From assembly GCA_040756905.1 (NCBI GenBank), contig JBFLYD010000068.1, forward strand, positions 1 through 51,755: a stretch of 51,755 nucleotides of DNA, written 5' to 3'. The notes beneath the pieces were generated by a model that had not been told where the DNA came from, did not search any database, and saw nothing but the letters and a program-made list of their open reading frames with translations. This DNA comes from Acidobacteriota bacterium. Lineage in GTDB: Bacteria > Acidobacteriota > Aminicenantia > JBFLYD01. The position numbers and the translations under genes are program-made. Of this stretch, positions 42,695 to 51,753 are shown one piece after another; positions within the stretch are counted from its first letter, which is position 1, and each line of letters opens with the position of its first letter.

Positions 42695-43857
42695 TTAATT
42701 CCTCCTGATTTTTTTGCTATTTCAAAAGATTTAGCTCTTGCCCATCTATCTAATTTTAATACAGTCTCAATGTTTTCAATCTTTTCTTTTTTGTGGTTAT
42801 TCATAATTTTTTCTATTAATTCTGGAATATACGTGAATTTAATTTTTCTTTGCAGGAACAAATTGACAGCAATTTCATTGGCTGCATTCAACACAATAGG
42901 CATAGACTCGCCTTCTTTCAGTGCTTGTATGGAAAGAGAAAGACAGGGGAATTTTTTCGGGTCTACTTTGTAGAATTCAAACGGAGCCAGATCTTCAAGG
43001 TTCACTCTTTTTATCATGCTTGTTGGTCTTTTCGGATAAAAAAGAGCATACTGAATGGGAATTTTCATGTCGTTCTGGCTTAAATAGGCTATAATTGATC
43101 CATCGATGAATTCCACGAGAGAATGGATGATGCTCTGGGGATGAATATACACCTCGATCTGATCTGGATGAAGGTCAAAAAGCCAGCGTGCTTCGATAAT
43201 TTCTAAGCCTTTGTTCATCATTGAAGCTGAATCTATGGATATTTTCTTTCCCATTTTCCATTTAGGATGAGTGAGGGCTTCTTCAACTGTTACATTGCTC
43301 ATTTCATCCAAAGAATGATGAAGAAATGGGCCTCCAGAAGCAGTTATGATTGTTTTTTTTATTTCTTTTCTTTCAGTGTTTTTCAAAAGCTGAAAAATTG
43401 CATTATGCTCAGAATCTATTGGAATTATTTTTGCATTCTTCCTCTTTGCTTCTTCCATGAGAATTGGTCCGGCTGTAACAAGAGATTCTTTGTTAGCAAG
43501 AGCTACAGTTTTACCACTTTTAATTGCCTCATAGGTTGGAAGAAGCCCTGATATTCCTACTATTGATGAAACAACTATATCGCAATCAGGATATGAAGCT
43601 ACTTCCTTTGCACTATCTTCTCCCCAGCATACTTTGACCGAATTATTTTTTATGTATTTTTTGATTTCATTGGCATGTTCTTTTTTCCTGATCGAGACAA
43701 TTTCTGGAGAAAATTTTTTTATTTGCTCTATCAGGAGTTCAAAATTTTCTCCTGCTGACAATCCGATAACCTTGAAGTTTTTATGGTATTTTTCTACTAC
43801 TTCGAGGACACTTCTTCCTATGGAACCTGTAGACCCAAGAATACAGATTTTCTTCAT
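42691..43857 (-). CDS. dxr: 1-deoxy-D-xylulose 5-phosphate reductoisomerase
   Basis: The 388-residue product starts with an NADPH-binding fold (ILGSTGSIGRSVLEVV). Catalytic and metal-site blocks are ALANKESLV, PIDSEHNAIFQLL, TASGGPF, ATHPKWxMG-like THPKWKMGKKI, and SASMMNKGLEIIEARWLF. It makes methylerythritol phosphate, the committed step of the MEP pathway. The start overlaps the cdsA stop, and the stop overlaps rseP; the compact order dxr-rseP downstream of uppS-cdsA is common among bacteria. Confidence 0.97.
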   Translation of the reverse strand: MKKICILGSTGSIGRSVLEVVEKYHKNFKVIGLSAGENFELLIEQIKKFSPEIVSIRKKEHANEIKKYIKNNSVKVCWGEDSAKEVASYPDCDIVVSSIVGISGLLPTYEAIKSGKTVALANKESLVTAGPILMEEAKRKNAKIIPIDSEHNAIFQLLKNTERKEIKKTIITASGGPFLHHSLDEMSNVTVEEALTHPKWKMGKKISIDSASMMNKGLEIIEARWLFDLHPDQIEVYIHPQSIIHSLVEFIDGSIIAYLSQNDMKIPIQYALFYPKRPTSMIKRVNLEDLAPFEFYKVDPKKFPCLSLSIQALKEGESMPIVLNAANEIAVNLFLQRKIKFTYIPELIEKIMNNHKKEKIENIETVLKLDRWARAKSFEIAKKSGGIN

Positions 43858-44681
43858 TTTTCTAAATAGAATTTTATAATAAAATAGAAAAACGGAGAAG
43901 AAAAAATGAGGGAATCAAGTCTGTCCAATATTCCGCCATGTTCTCCAAGGAGGGATGATGAATTTTTTACTTCAGATGCTCTTTTGAATAAAGATTCAAA
44001 TGGATCGCTCAATTGGGCCACAAGACTTAAAAGAATTGAAGTTAGTAGAATTTTTTCATAAGGAAATCCGGGAATGATTGCGTAGTATCCAATTATGCCA
44101 CCAAGAAGGCTAAAAACAATTCCTCCGAAAAAACCTTCAAGGGTTTTGTTAGGAGATGCAATAGGAAAGATTTTCCTATTTCCAAAAAGATAACCAATAA
44201 AATATGCTCCTGTGTCCCCTAAATAGATAACGAGTAAAAGGAAAAGAATTAACAGGGGTGAAATTATTTTTAAATAGAAGAGGAAATTCAGTGTAAAACT
44301 TATATAGAAAATTCCGAATAGTGTTATTGAGATATTGGGGAAGAAATCTGGTAATTTTTCTTTAGAATTGGTAGAGATAAGAAAATAAAAGGAAATAATG
44401 AGTATAAGAATGAAAAGTAAGAAATCCCAGGAAAAAAACTTTGTATAGATTTCAAAGGCAAGCAAGATTGAAACAAGAGCTCCTAAAAGAAAACTCGGAT
44501 TGAATTTTTTGATTTTAGAAAGAGAATAGAACTCTCTCAAGCATAATATTATTACAATTTGGAGGAGGAGAAAAAAAAATAAATCAGGAAGATACATAAT
44601 GGCTAAATATGCAATGGTCAATAAAATTATTGCTATCGGCACTCTTTTTTTTAAATTGTTGAATAAATTTGTTCCGTTCAT
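43854..44681 (-). CDS. cdsA: Phosphatidate cytidylyltransferase
   Basis: A 275-residue protein with about eight membrane helices. The C-terminal signature is PNKTLEGFFGG (near 178-188), continuing to SDPFESLFKRASEVKNSSSLLGEHGGILDRLDSLIF, which is the CDP-alcohol/CdsA family motif (about 225-260). It makes CDP-diacylglycerol for phospholipid synthesis. It overlaps uppS by 4 bases and dxr by 4 bases, all on the minus strand. Confidence 0.95.
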   Translation of the reverse strand: MNGTNLFNNLKKRVPIAIILLTIAYLAIMYLPDLFFFLLLQIVIILCLREFYSLSKIKKFNPSFLLGALVSILLAFEIYTKFFSWDFLLFILILIISFYFLISTNSKEKLPDFFPNISITLFGIFYISFTLNFLFYLKIISPLLILFLLLVIYLGDTGAYFIGYLFGNRKIFPIASPNKTLEGFFGGIVFSLLGGIIGYYAIIPGFPYEKILLTSILLSLVAQLSDPFESLFKRASEVKNSSSLLGEHGGILDRLDSLIFSSPFFYFIIKFYLEK

Positions 44682-45466
44682 ATTCTTCCAAACCTTCTTT
44701 CTCTTTTCTGGTAATTAACAATTGCCTGTAAAAGATGAATTTTTCTAAAGTCTGGCCATAGGACAGGAGTTATCCAGAGTTCTGTATAAGCGATCTGCCA
44801 GAGAAGAAAATTAGATACTCTCAATTCTCCTGAAGTCCTTATAAGGAGGTCAGGGTCAGGAAGGTCAGGGTTGTAAAGGAATTTTTTAAAAATATTTTCG
44901 TTAATTTTAATGATTTTTGAATCGAGTATTTTATTAACGGCATCGATTATCTCAGTTCTTCCGCCATAATTCAGAGCAATGATAAGATTAAAATTTTTGA
45001 AATTTTTTGTTTCCTCGATTGCTCTTTTTAACTCTGTTTGTATATCTTTGGGAAGTTCAGAGATTCTTCCGATCACATTTAACTTGATTTTGTTTTTAAT
45101 CAGAATATCTTTTTCTTTGTATAGGTATTCTTTCATTAAATTCATAAGGAAGTTTACCTCTGTTCTTGGCCTTCTCCAGTTTTCTTTGGAAAAAGCGTAA
45201 AGGGTCAGATATTTTATTCCGATTCTCCCACAGGCTTCAACCGTTTCTTTTACTGATTCAATTCCTGCTTTATGTCCTTCGATTCTTTTTAAGTTTCTCT
45301 GTTTTGCCCATCTTCCGTTTCCATCCATTATGATGGCAATATGGCACGGCAGCCTTGAGAAGTCTATTTTGTTAATCAGCTCTTCTTCTGGAGAACCAGG
45401 AAGTATATAATTCTCGAGCCCCTTTTTCATCACAAAATTATATTCTTTTTCGATTTCATGTGTCAA
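44678..45466 (-). CDS. uppS: Undecaprenyl diphosphate synthase
   Basis: Up to 262 residues. HIAIIMDGNGRWAKQR holds the catalytic aspartate, followed by GHKAG; YLTLYAFSKENWRRP, LNYGGR and DLLIRTSGELRVSNFLLWQ, then ELWITPVLWPDF, complete the cis-prenyltransferase signature. It builds the C55 lipid carrier for peptidoglycan from the IPP produced by the MEP genes in the same operon. The start is unclear: TTG 45466 is the longest, while ATG 45430 gives a more usual N-terminus. The upstream ABC permease gene ends 13 bases away, so this block may share its transcript. Confidence 0.95.
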   Translation of the reverse strand: MTHEIEKEYNFVMKKGLENYILPGSPEEELINKIDFSRLPCHIAIIMDGNGRWAKQRNLKRIEGHKAGIESVKETVEACGRIGIKYLTLYAFSKENWRRPRTEVNFLMNLMKEYLYKEKDILIKNKIKLNVIGRISELPKDIQTELKRAIEETKNFKNFNLIIALNYGGRTEIIDAVNKILDSKIIKINENIFKKFLYNPDLPDPDLLIRTSGELRVSNFLLWQIAYTELWITPVLWPDFRKIHLLQAIVNYQKRERRFGRI

Positions 45467-45479
45467 AATTGCTTGTTTA

Positions 45480-46613
45480 TTAATCTAATTTTTTTCTAAA
45501 TCTGATTACACTGAGGGTCATTATTATGACTCCAAGTAGGAAGAGAGCTAAAGTTTCATCCCATAAAAATTCTATTCCAGTTCCTTTGAGGAAAATATTT
45601 CTTATTATTGTAAGAAAATATCTCAAAGGAATTATATATGTAATAGCCTGAATTATTTTTGGCATGTTGTTTATCGGAAAGATGAACCCTGAAAGAATGA
45701 TCGATGGAAACATTATAAAAAATGCTGAGGTGACCATTGCCTGCTGTTGTGTTTTTGAGATTGTTGAAATGAAAAGTCCGAGTCCAAGGGAAGTGAGTAG
45801 AAATAATGAACTTAGCGCAAAGAGAAGAAGAACGCTTCCTTTAATTGGAACTTTAAACCAAAAAGTTCCGATAACTACAACAAGGATTACATCGATAAAC
45901 CCTATAATAGTGAAAGGCAAGAGCTTCCCAAGGATTAATTGAAAAGGTTTAATTGGTGTTACTATAATCTGTTCCAATGTACCCATTTCTTTTTCCTTAA
46001 CAATTGCCATCGCTGTCAGAATTGTTGTCATAACAGTAAGTATTAAACATACTACTGCAGGAACCATAAAATTAGAGCTTTTAAGCTCGGGGTTATACCA
46101 GACCCGAGGTTCTGCGTTTATCTGAGAAGCTCTTTCTTTTTGTAAAATTTTCAATCTTGAGTGATGTTTTGTTAATGAAATTTTTGAGTAATTCATTGAA
46201 ATCATCTGGGAATAGTTTCTTGCTATGTTGGCAGTGTTGGCATCAGATGCATCGAATAAAAGTTGAATGTCCGTTCCTCTTCCCCTCTTTATCTCTTTGA
46301 TAAATCCTTTTGGAATTGTTATTGAAACAATGGCTTTTCCACTTTCAAGATATTTATCTATATGTTTTGGAGAATCGACAAAATATCTAAAAGAAAAATA
46401 TCCTGAATTTGAAAAACTTTTTAAAATCTCACGGCTTTGTTTTGAGTTATCAAGGTCACATACTACAGTTGGAATTTCTTTTATATCAAGAGTAGCTACA
46501 TATCCAAGAATAATCAACTGTAGTACAGGTGCAATGAATAGAATTGGGAACATTCTCGGGTCTCTTCTTAATTGAATAAATTCTTTTTGGATAAAATTTA
46601 TTATTATCCTCAT
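45480..46613 (-). CDS. ABC-2-type transporter permease (YbhR/YbhS-like)
   Basis: A 377-residue membrane protein with one N-terminal helix (about 24-42), a periplasmic domain of about 150 residues and five C-terminal helices. MGTLEQIIVTPIKPFQLILGK is the conserved cytosolic block of this family (about 209-229), and NNMPKIIQAITYIIPLRYFL marks the last part. It pairs with the very similar permease encoded immediately upstream and would form the heterodimeric pore of an exporter. The ATG overlaps the upstream stop by 4 bases. Substrate unknown; related systems export drugs or lipophilic compounds. Confidence 0.9.
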   Translation of the reverse strand: MRIIINFIQKEFIQLRRDPRMFPILFIAPVLQLIILGYVATLDIKEIPTVVCDLDNSKQSREILKSFSNSGYFSFRYFVDSPKHIDKYLESGKAIVSITIPKGFIKEIKRGRGTDIQLLFDASDANTANIARNYSQMISMNYSKISLTKHHSRLKILQKERASQINAEPRVWYNPELKSSNFMVPAVVCLILTVMTTILTAMAIVKEKEMGTLEQIIVTPIKPFQLILGKLLPFTIIGFIDVILVVVIGTFWFKVPIKGSVLLLFALSSLFLLTSLGLGLFISTISKTQQQAMVTSAFFIMFPSIILSGFIFPINNMPKIIQAITYIIPLRYFLTIIRNIFLKGTGIEFLWDETLALFLLGVIIMTLSVIRFRKKLD

Positions 46614-47743
46614 TTTAACCTTTTATTTATCATTATTGAGCTTGCTACAATCATAAAAGATGAAAAAATTACCAGTGCGACGATTTGCTCCCAGAAGGCT
46701 AAAAACCCAGCACCTTTTAGAATTATTGCCCTGAGAATTACTAAAAAATATCTTGCAGGCACGATAAAGGTTATCCATTGAATTATAGCTGGCATGTTTT
46801 TTATGGGAAAGATAAAACCCGATAAAAGTACTGTCGGCAGCATTGTTGTTAAAAGGGCAATCATAAAAGCTACCTGCTGACTTTCAACAATTGAAGATAT
46901 AAAGAGTCCATATCCAAGAGCTCCAATTAAAAAGATTAGAGTTGACATAAATAAAAGTAGCAGGCTTCCTTTAATTGAGATGTCAAATAAAAGCCATCCA
47001 ACAATTAGAATAATAGTGGTTGAAAATAGAGATACAAGAACATAAGGAAGGGTTTTCCCTGCTATTATTTCAGATGGCTTTATTGGTGTTACTTTCAATT
47101 GCTCTATCGTGCCTTTTTCTTTCTCTTTTACTAAAGACATTGTAGTGGATACAACTGAGGTTATCATAAGAATAAATACAATAAGCCCTGGGATAAGGAA
47201 TTTTGATGTTTTAAGTTCAGGGTTGTACATCATCCTGGATTCTGAGTTTATTGGTAGTTGAAAAGATTTATTTGCTATGGATTTTAATTTCTCGTTGATT
47301 ATTTTTACTGTGAAATTCTGTACAAAACTATTTAAATACCCTAAAGCTGCAATTGAAGTGTTTGAATCTGAGCCATCGATTATTATTTGAACTGAAGTCA
47401 TATTTCCTCGTTCAATTGATTTCGAAAAATTATTAGGAATAATTAGTGTCACAGATATTTCTCCTTTGGAGATATACTCATCAATCTCATTTGAATTTGT
47501 GAATACTTTTTTCAGGTAAAAATATTCTGAATGAATTAGTGAATTGATAAAATCTCTACTTTTTTTAGTGCATGATTGGTCATATATTCCCATACGAATA
47601 TGTTTTACATCGAAGTTTAAAGCATATCCATATAGTATAAGGAGGAAGGAGGGGAAAATAAGGAGTAAAATCAGAGTTCTCAAATCCCTTCGAATTTGTT
47701 TGAATTCTTTTTTGGATATTGAAAAAACCCTTTGGTTTATCAT
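46610..47743 (-). CDS. ABC-2-type transporter permease (YbhR/YbhS-like)
   Basis: Also 377 residues, with the same architecture as the downstream gene: N-terminal helix (about 24-42), large periplasmic domain and five C-terminal helices. The family block is KGTIEQLKVTPIKPSEIIAGK, and the end of the protein has NNMPAIIQWITFIVPARYFLVI. The pair arose by gene duplication, as the equal length and shared motifs show. It starts 4 bases after the ATPase stop codon. It belongs to the adaptor-ATPase-ATPase-permease-permease operon. Confidence 0.9.
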   Translation of the reverse strand: MINQRVFSISKKEFKQIRRDLRTLILLLIFPSFLLILYGYALNFDVKHIRMGIYDQSCTKKSRDFINSLIHSEYFYLKKVFTNSNEIDEYISKGEISVTLIIPNNFSKSIERGNMTSVQIIIDGSDSNTSIAALGYLNSFVQNFTVKIINEKLKSIANKSFQLPINSESRMMYNPELKTSKFLIPGLIVFILMITSVVSTTMSLVKEKEKGTIEQLKVTPIKPSEIIAGKTLPYVLVSLFSTTIILIVGWLLFDISIKGSLLLLFMSTLIFLIGALGYGLFISSIVESQQVAFMIALLTTMLPTVLLSGFIFPIKNMPAIIQWITFIVPARYFLVILRAIILKGAGFLAFWEQIVALVIFSSFMIVASSIMINKRLK

Positions 47744-47747
47744 AAAT

Positions 47748-48533
47748 TTATCCTTTGGACTTCAAAGGGTTATGTTTGAATTCTTCCCTTTCTTTTTCCA
47801 TAAGATATACAAAGGCATCTTCGAGGGTAGGAGAAGGTATTAATCCTTCATAAGATGATTTTTCTTTTAGCTCTCTGGGAGTTCCGATGGCAATTAGTTT
47901 TCCATTATAAATTAATCCAAGGCGATTGCAATATTCAGCCTCCTCTAAAAAATGAGTTGTAACAAAAATTGTTATTTTTTTATCTGAGAGTTCATAGATT
48001 AATTCCCAGAAATTTCTGCGAGAAATAGGATCAACTCCACTTGTAGGCTCATCAAGAAATACAATTTTTGGATTATGGAGAATTGCGCATCCTAAAGCAA
48101 GCCTCTGTTTCCAGGCGCTTGAAAGTTTTCCTGTTAACGCTTTCTCTTTTCCTTCTAAGTCAGACATCTGTAATGTCCAGTTTATTTTTTCATTTATTTC
48201 CTCTTTAGATAATCCATATATTCCTCCAAAAAAATTTATGTTTTCTTCAACAGTGAGGTCATTGTAAAGAGAAAATTTCTGTGTCATGTATCCTATATTT
48301 TTTTTGACTTTCTCATGGGTTTTTCTTATGTCAAATCCACCCACTTTTGCTGTACCATTAGATGGTTCTAAAAGCCCGCATAGCATTCTGATTAAAGTAG
48401 ACTTTCCTGCTCCATTTGGACCCAGGAAACCAAATATCTCACCTTTTTCTACATTAAAGCTAATGTTATCCACTGCTAAAAAATCACCAAATTTTTTTGT
48501 CAGGCTCTCAACTTCGATTGCAAATTCTTTCAT
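47748..48533 (-). CDS. ABC transporter ATPase with intact catalytic glutamate but degenerate signature motif
   Basis: About 261 residues. Walker A is GPNGAGKST, the Q-loop is in MTQKFSLY, Walker B is IVFLDEPTSGVDP and the H-loop is in IFVTTHFLEEAEYC. The ABC signature, normally LSGGQ, reads LSSAWKQRL, a degeneration also known in the second half of YbhF-type ATPases. ATG 48533 is preferred because it lies 17 bases after the upstream ATPase stop; the longer frame from 48584 overlaps that gene. It is predicted to pair with the upstream ATPase. Confidence 0.9.
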   Translation of the reverse strand: MKEFAIEVESLTKKFGDFLAVDNISFNVEKGEIFGFLGPNGAGKSTLIRMLCGLLEPSNGTAKVGGFDIRKTHEKVKKNIGYMTQKFSLYNDLTVEENINFFGGIYGLSKEEINEKINWTLQMSDLEGKEKALTGKLSSAWKQRLALGCAILHNPKIVFLDEPTSGVDPISRRNFWELIYELSDKKITIFVTTHFLEEAEYCNRLGLIYNGKLIAIGTPRELKEKSSYEGLIPSPTLEDAFVYLMEKEREEFKHNPLKSKG

Positions 48534-48549
48534 GATAATTTTAGAATTT

Positions 48550-49464
48550 TCAATTTGAAAGCAGAGAAATAAAAGTATCTTCAAGAGAAGGTAAGATTTC
48601 TCTTATTTCTGATACTTCAATTTTATTTTCGAAAAGAAAAGATTTTATTTTCTCTTGGTTTATTTTAAGTCTGTCAATTTCGATATGAATGCTGTTTCCA
48701 AATATGTAAACTTTTAGTATGTTTGGGAATTTTTTCAACAATAGATAGGCATCTCGAATAGGTGATGCATTAACTTCTAATATTGAGAAAGGAAATTTCT
48801 TTTTTATCTCATATGGAGAGTCTAAAGCTATTAATTTTCCTTCATTTATAAGAGCAACTCTTGAAAATTTTTCCGCTTCATCAAGATAGGGAGTACTAAT
48901 AAATATTGTGATTCCCTCTTTTAATAAACGATCAAAAATCTTCCATAATTCTCTTCTCGATAGTACGTCCACTCCTGTAGTTGGCCCATCAAGAAATACA
49001 ATTTTTGGGTCATGAACAAGCGAGCAGGCGAGGGCAAGTTTTTTATACATTCCGCCAGAGAGTTTTTCAGCCAACCTTTTTCGAAAATCGGTGAGTCGGG
49101 TAAATTTAAGTAATTCATCTTTTTTTGTTTTAAAGTTTTTTGTCTCATATATTTCAGCAAAAAAATCCAGGTTTTCGTCAACGGTTAGGTCACCATAAAG
49201 GGTGAATTGTTGAGAAAGATAGCCAATGTATGGCTTAACTTTATTTTTTTCTTTTATCAAATCAAAACCAAGTATTTTTACATTACCTTCAGAAGGACTC
49301 ATAACTCCGGATAACATTTTGATTATGGTTGTCTTTCCTGCTCCATCTGGACCAACAAGGCCAAATATTTCGCCTTGGGCAACTTTTAAATTTAAGGAAG
49401 ACACTGCTTTTACGGACCCAAAATTTTTTGAAAGATTGAAAGTATCAACAGCGGGGAGTTTCAT
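48550..49464 (-). CDS. ABC transporter ATPase lacking the Walker B catalytic glutamate
   Basis: A 304-residue protein with Walker A GPDGAGKTT, Q-loop LSQQFTLY, signature LSGGMYKKL and Walker B IVFLDGPTTGVD. The residue after the Walker B aspartate is normally the catalytic glutamate; here it is glycine, and the H-loop position reads ISTPYLDEAE without the usual histidine. The site built from this Walker A/B should therefore bind but not hydrolyse ATP well. A C-terminal tail of about 90 residues resembles that of YbhF-like exporters. It starts 2 bases after the adaptor gene's stop. Confidence 0.9.
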   Translation of the reverse strand: MKLPAVDTFNLSKNFGSVKAVSSLNLKVAQGEIFGLVGPDGAGKTTIIKMLSGVMSPSEGNVKILGFDLIKEKNKVKPYIGYLSQQFTLYGDLTVDENLDFFAEIYETKNFKTKKDELLKFTRLTDFRKRLAEKLSGGMYKKLALACSLVHDPKIVFLDGPTTGVDVLSRRELWKIFDRLLKEGITIFISTPYLDEAEKFSRVALINEGKLIALDSPYEIKKKFPFSILEVNASPIRDAYLLLKKFPNILKVYIFGNSIHIEIDRLKINQEKIKSFLFENKIEVSEIREILPSLEDTFISLLSN

Positions 49465-49466
49465 TA

Positions 49467-50447
49467 TTATAGAAGGGATGCATCTGCTGGCATTCCAGGT
49501 TTAAGGATATATTCAGGGTTATCGATTTCTATTTTTATTCCATAAACAAGTTTTACTCTTTCTTCTTTTGTCTGAATATTTTTTGGAGTAAATTCTGGCT
49601 CTTTTGCAATGTTTACCACCTTTCCAATAAATACTTTTTTCGGGTATGAATCAATTCTTATTTCTGCTTTCTGACCGAGAAAAACCTTTCCAAGATTAAT
49701 TTCACTAAGGTATATTTTAAGAAATACTTTATCTAAATTAGTAATGACTACAACTGGAAATCCAATTTCGATTAACTCTCCTTTCTCAACAAGCTTTTCA
49801 GTTACAAATCCTTTAACAGGAGAGGTAATTTCACAATCTTCTATTTTTTTCCTTAGGATATTTATCATAGCTTTTGTTTGATTTACTCGAGCTTCAGCAA
49901 TTTTTATCTCTTCTTCTCTTGCTCCCCCTTTTATTTTTTTTAGGACCTCTTCCGTCTGCTTAAATTGAGAAATTGCTATTTTATACTGAGTCTCTGCATC
50001 TTCCATCTGTTTGGATGTTGCACTTTCTTTTTCGTAAAGATTTTTAGTTCTTTTTAAATTGTCTTCAGCATTTTCTAAATAAATTTTTGCCTTATGAAAA
50101 GATTCCTCCGCCTGCCTTATATCTTCTTTCTGCGCACCTTTTTTTATAAGTTTTAATTGCTCTTCTACAATAGTGAGGGAAGCTAATTGTTCTGTTAGCT
50201 GAAGTTTAAGTTCTGTTTTATCTGTTGAAGCAATTTTATCTCCCACATCAACTTTATCTCCTTCTTTTACATAAATCTCTAAAATTTCTCCTCTTGCTTT
50301 TGAACTCAGAGTAACTTCTACAGCTTCAATTGTTCCTGAAGCTTCTATTTTATTCTTAGATTTCTTTGAACAGGATAAAAAAAATAAATTCAAAATTAGA
50401 CTGAGTATCAGGGTTAATCTCAGTTTATTTAAAAAAAATTTGCTCAT
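49467..50447 (-). CDS. HlyD/YbhG-family membrane fusion lipoprotein
   Basis: A 326-residue periplasmic adaptor. The N-terminal signal ends in LNLFFLSC, so C26 is probably lipidated by the Lgt/LspA pathway encoded at 20-21 kb. The biotinyl-lipoyl-like half-motifs (VTLSSKARGEILEIYVKEGD near 45-65 and EITSPVKGFVTEKLVEKGEL near 205) flank a long coiled-coil hairpin (residues about 85-200). It would link the inner-membrane exporter to an outer-membrane channel; no TolC-like gene is in the window. It is the first gene of the exporter operon. Confidence 0.92.
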   Translation of the reverse strand: MSKFFLNKLRLTLILSLILNLFFLSCSKKSKNKIEASGTIEAVEVTLSSKARGEILEIYVKEGDKVDVGDKIASTDKTELKLQLTEQLASLTIVEEQLKLIKKGAQKEDIRQAEESFHKAKIYLENAEDNLKRTKNLYEKESATSKQMEDAETQYKIAISQFKQTEEVLKKIKGGAREEEIKIAEARVNQTKAMINILRKKIEDCEITSPVKGFVTEKLVEKGELIEIGFPVVVITNLDKVFLKIYLSEINLGKVFLGQKAEIRIDSYPKKVFIGKVVNIAKEPEFTPKNIQTKEERVKLVYGIKIEIDNPEYILKPGMPADASLL

Positions 50448-50500
50448 TTTAATAAATGACTTAATGTCTCAATAGATGAATAATTTTATCATTTTCTTTT

Positions 50501-51280
50501 TTATTTTAACACTGAAGTTAAAACTATTCTTAGACTCAACAAGAATATTCCAATTCCCACTAAAATTCCAAGGATATGATGGGGGATTTTTTTGCTTAAA
50601 TAAGCTGCAAAAGGTGCAATTAGTATTCCACTCAAGACTAAAAGAATTACAATATCCCATCTAAAATTTTCATATCCAATGAGTATTATGAACGTAATTG
50701 TGATAGATATGGTGACAAAGAATTCCGCTAAATTCGCTGAACCTACTGCTTTTCTTGGCTCTGTTCCACTGATTACAAGGCTTGGAGTACAGATAGGCCC
50801 CCATCCTCCACCGCCCATAGCATCTATGAAAGCAGCTGCAAACCCTAGGAAGGATAAGAATAATTTATTTGGGTATCTATAGAATAACAATACCTTGTCT
50901 CTGTTTCTATTTAGAGCAAATCTTATCAAAATTAATATTCCCATATTTCCAAGGATGATGCCAACTATTATCCTTACTGGTTTTAATGGAAGGCTCACGA
51001 GCCCAAAAGCACCGATAACTCCTCCGATAATTCCAAACACAGTAAGAGGAGTAAGAATATTTCTGCTAACATTTCCAAACCTGAAGTGGGAAACACCAGA
51101 TGTAAAACTGGCAAATATTTCAGAAGTATGTACGCTTGCACTAACAATTGAAGGAGTTATTCCAATTGAGATTAAAATACTTGAAGTGGTGACTCCATAT
51201 CCCATCCCGAGAGTTCCATCTATAAGCTGGGCTAAACCTCCTATCAAAAAAAATAAAATTGATTTCGCTATCCAATCCAT
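50501..51280 (-). CDS. TSUP-family (TauE/SafE) membrane permease
   Basis: About 259 residues with eight hydrophobic segments. Two half-repeats are visible: GGLAQLIDGTLGMGYGVTTS and GFAAAFIDAMGGGGWGPICT, each with the G-x-GMG/GGG turn typical of the TSUP family. Members export or import small sulfur-containing or organic anions such as sulfite or sulfoacetate; the substrate here is unknown. The frame is open to 51379, but the first 10 codons then fall in a dispersed repeat. ATG 51280 starts the first membrane helix and is preferred over ATG 51340. It is followed after 53 bases by the exporter operon. Confidence 0.87.
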   Translation of the reverse strand: MDWIAKSILFFLIGGLAQLIDGTLGMGYGVTTSSILISIGITPSIVSASVHTSEIFASFTSGVSHFRFGNVSRNILTPLTVFGIIGGVIGAFGLVSLPLKPVRIIVGIILGNMGILILIRFALNRNRDKVLLFYRYPNKLFLSFLGFAAAFIDAMGGGGWGPICTPSLVISGTEPRKAVGSANLAEFFVTISITITFIILIGYENFRWDIVILLVLSGILIAPFAAYLSKKIPHHILGILVGIGIFLLSLRIVLTSVLK

Positions 51281-51351
51281 AAACTCTAAACTATATTGGA
51301 AAGTCCTATTTCTGTCAATTTGAAATTGGGCTTTTATCATTCTTAAGGGAA

Positions 51352-51651
51352 GCCAACCATCTTCTGAGCGATATATCAACGAGCATCTTAATACTTAGAA
51401 GAGAATGAATTCTAAACATAAAAGAGTGAGCAGGAAGGGTGGCGGAGAAACCGAAGGTTCCTGAAAACCGTCACGAATGCGTAGCGGGATAAGTGAGGGG
51501 GGGTGAAGCATGAGTGCTCCCGCACTAACTGTATTTATTCCAAAAAAATTAAGTGATTGAAGTAGAGATATTCTTAATTCCTTAATTTATAGCAAACGCA
51601 TAAAATAATGTTACATGTAGGGCAAGGTTTTAGCCTTGCATTAAGCAACCC
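51352..51651. repeat. Second, truncated copy of the large palindromic repeat
   Basis: From CCAACCATCTTCTGAGCGATA to TTAAGCAACCC this stretch follows 24008-24303 almost base for base, including the GAGCAGGAAGGGTGGCGGAG core, CTCCCGCACTAAC and the start of the nested TGTAGGGCAA unit. It stops in the middle of that nested unit; the right half is replaced by unrelated DNA. Its left terminal repeat is degenerate. It makes up most of the gene-free right edge of the window. Confidence 0.85.
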
Positions 51652-51753
51652 TAAAATAAGCTCACCTGATAAGTACCCATGCTTATATTCACTAAAAGAA
51701 CCGTATTCTGGCATTCCTGTACTAACCACATTGCACCTTCTTATGTGCTTCAA
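51574..51753 (-). CDS. Possible 3' end of a gene whose tail is repeat-derived (partial)
   Basis: On the minus strand an open frame enters from the window edge and runs 59 codons to a stop at 51574. The first 34 residues (including NVVSTGMPEYGSFSEYKHGY) come from DNA unlike the repeats. The remaining 25 (GLLNARLKPCPTCNIIL and onwards) are encoded by the dispersed repeat at 51600-51651. I do not recognise the protein. It could be a genuine gene truncated by the repeat, or an accidental frame; only sequence beyond the window can decide. Confidence 0.25.
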   Translation of the reverse strand: MKHIRRCNVVSTGMPEYGSFSEYKHGYLSGELILGLLNARLKPCPTCNIILCVCYKLRN

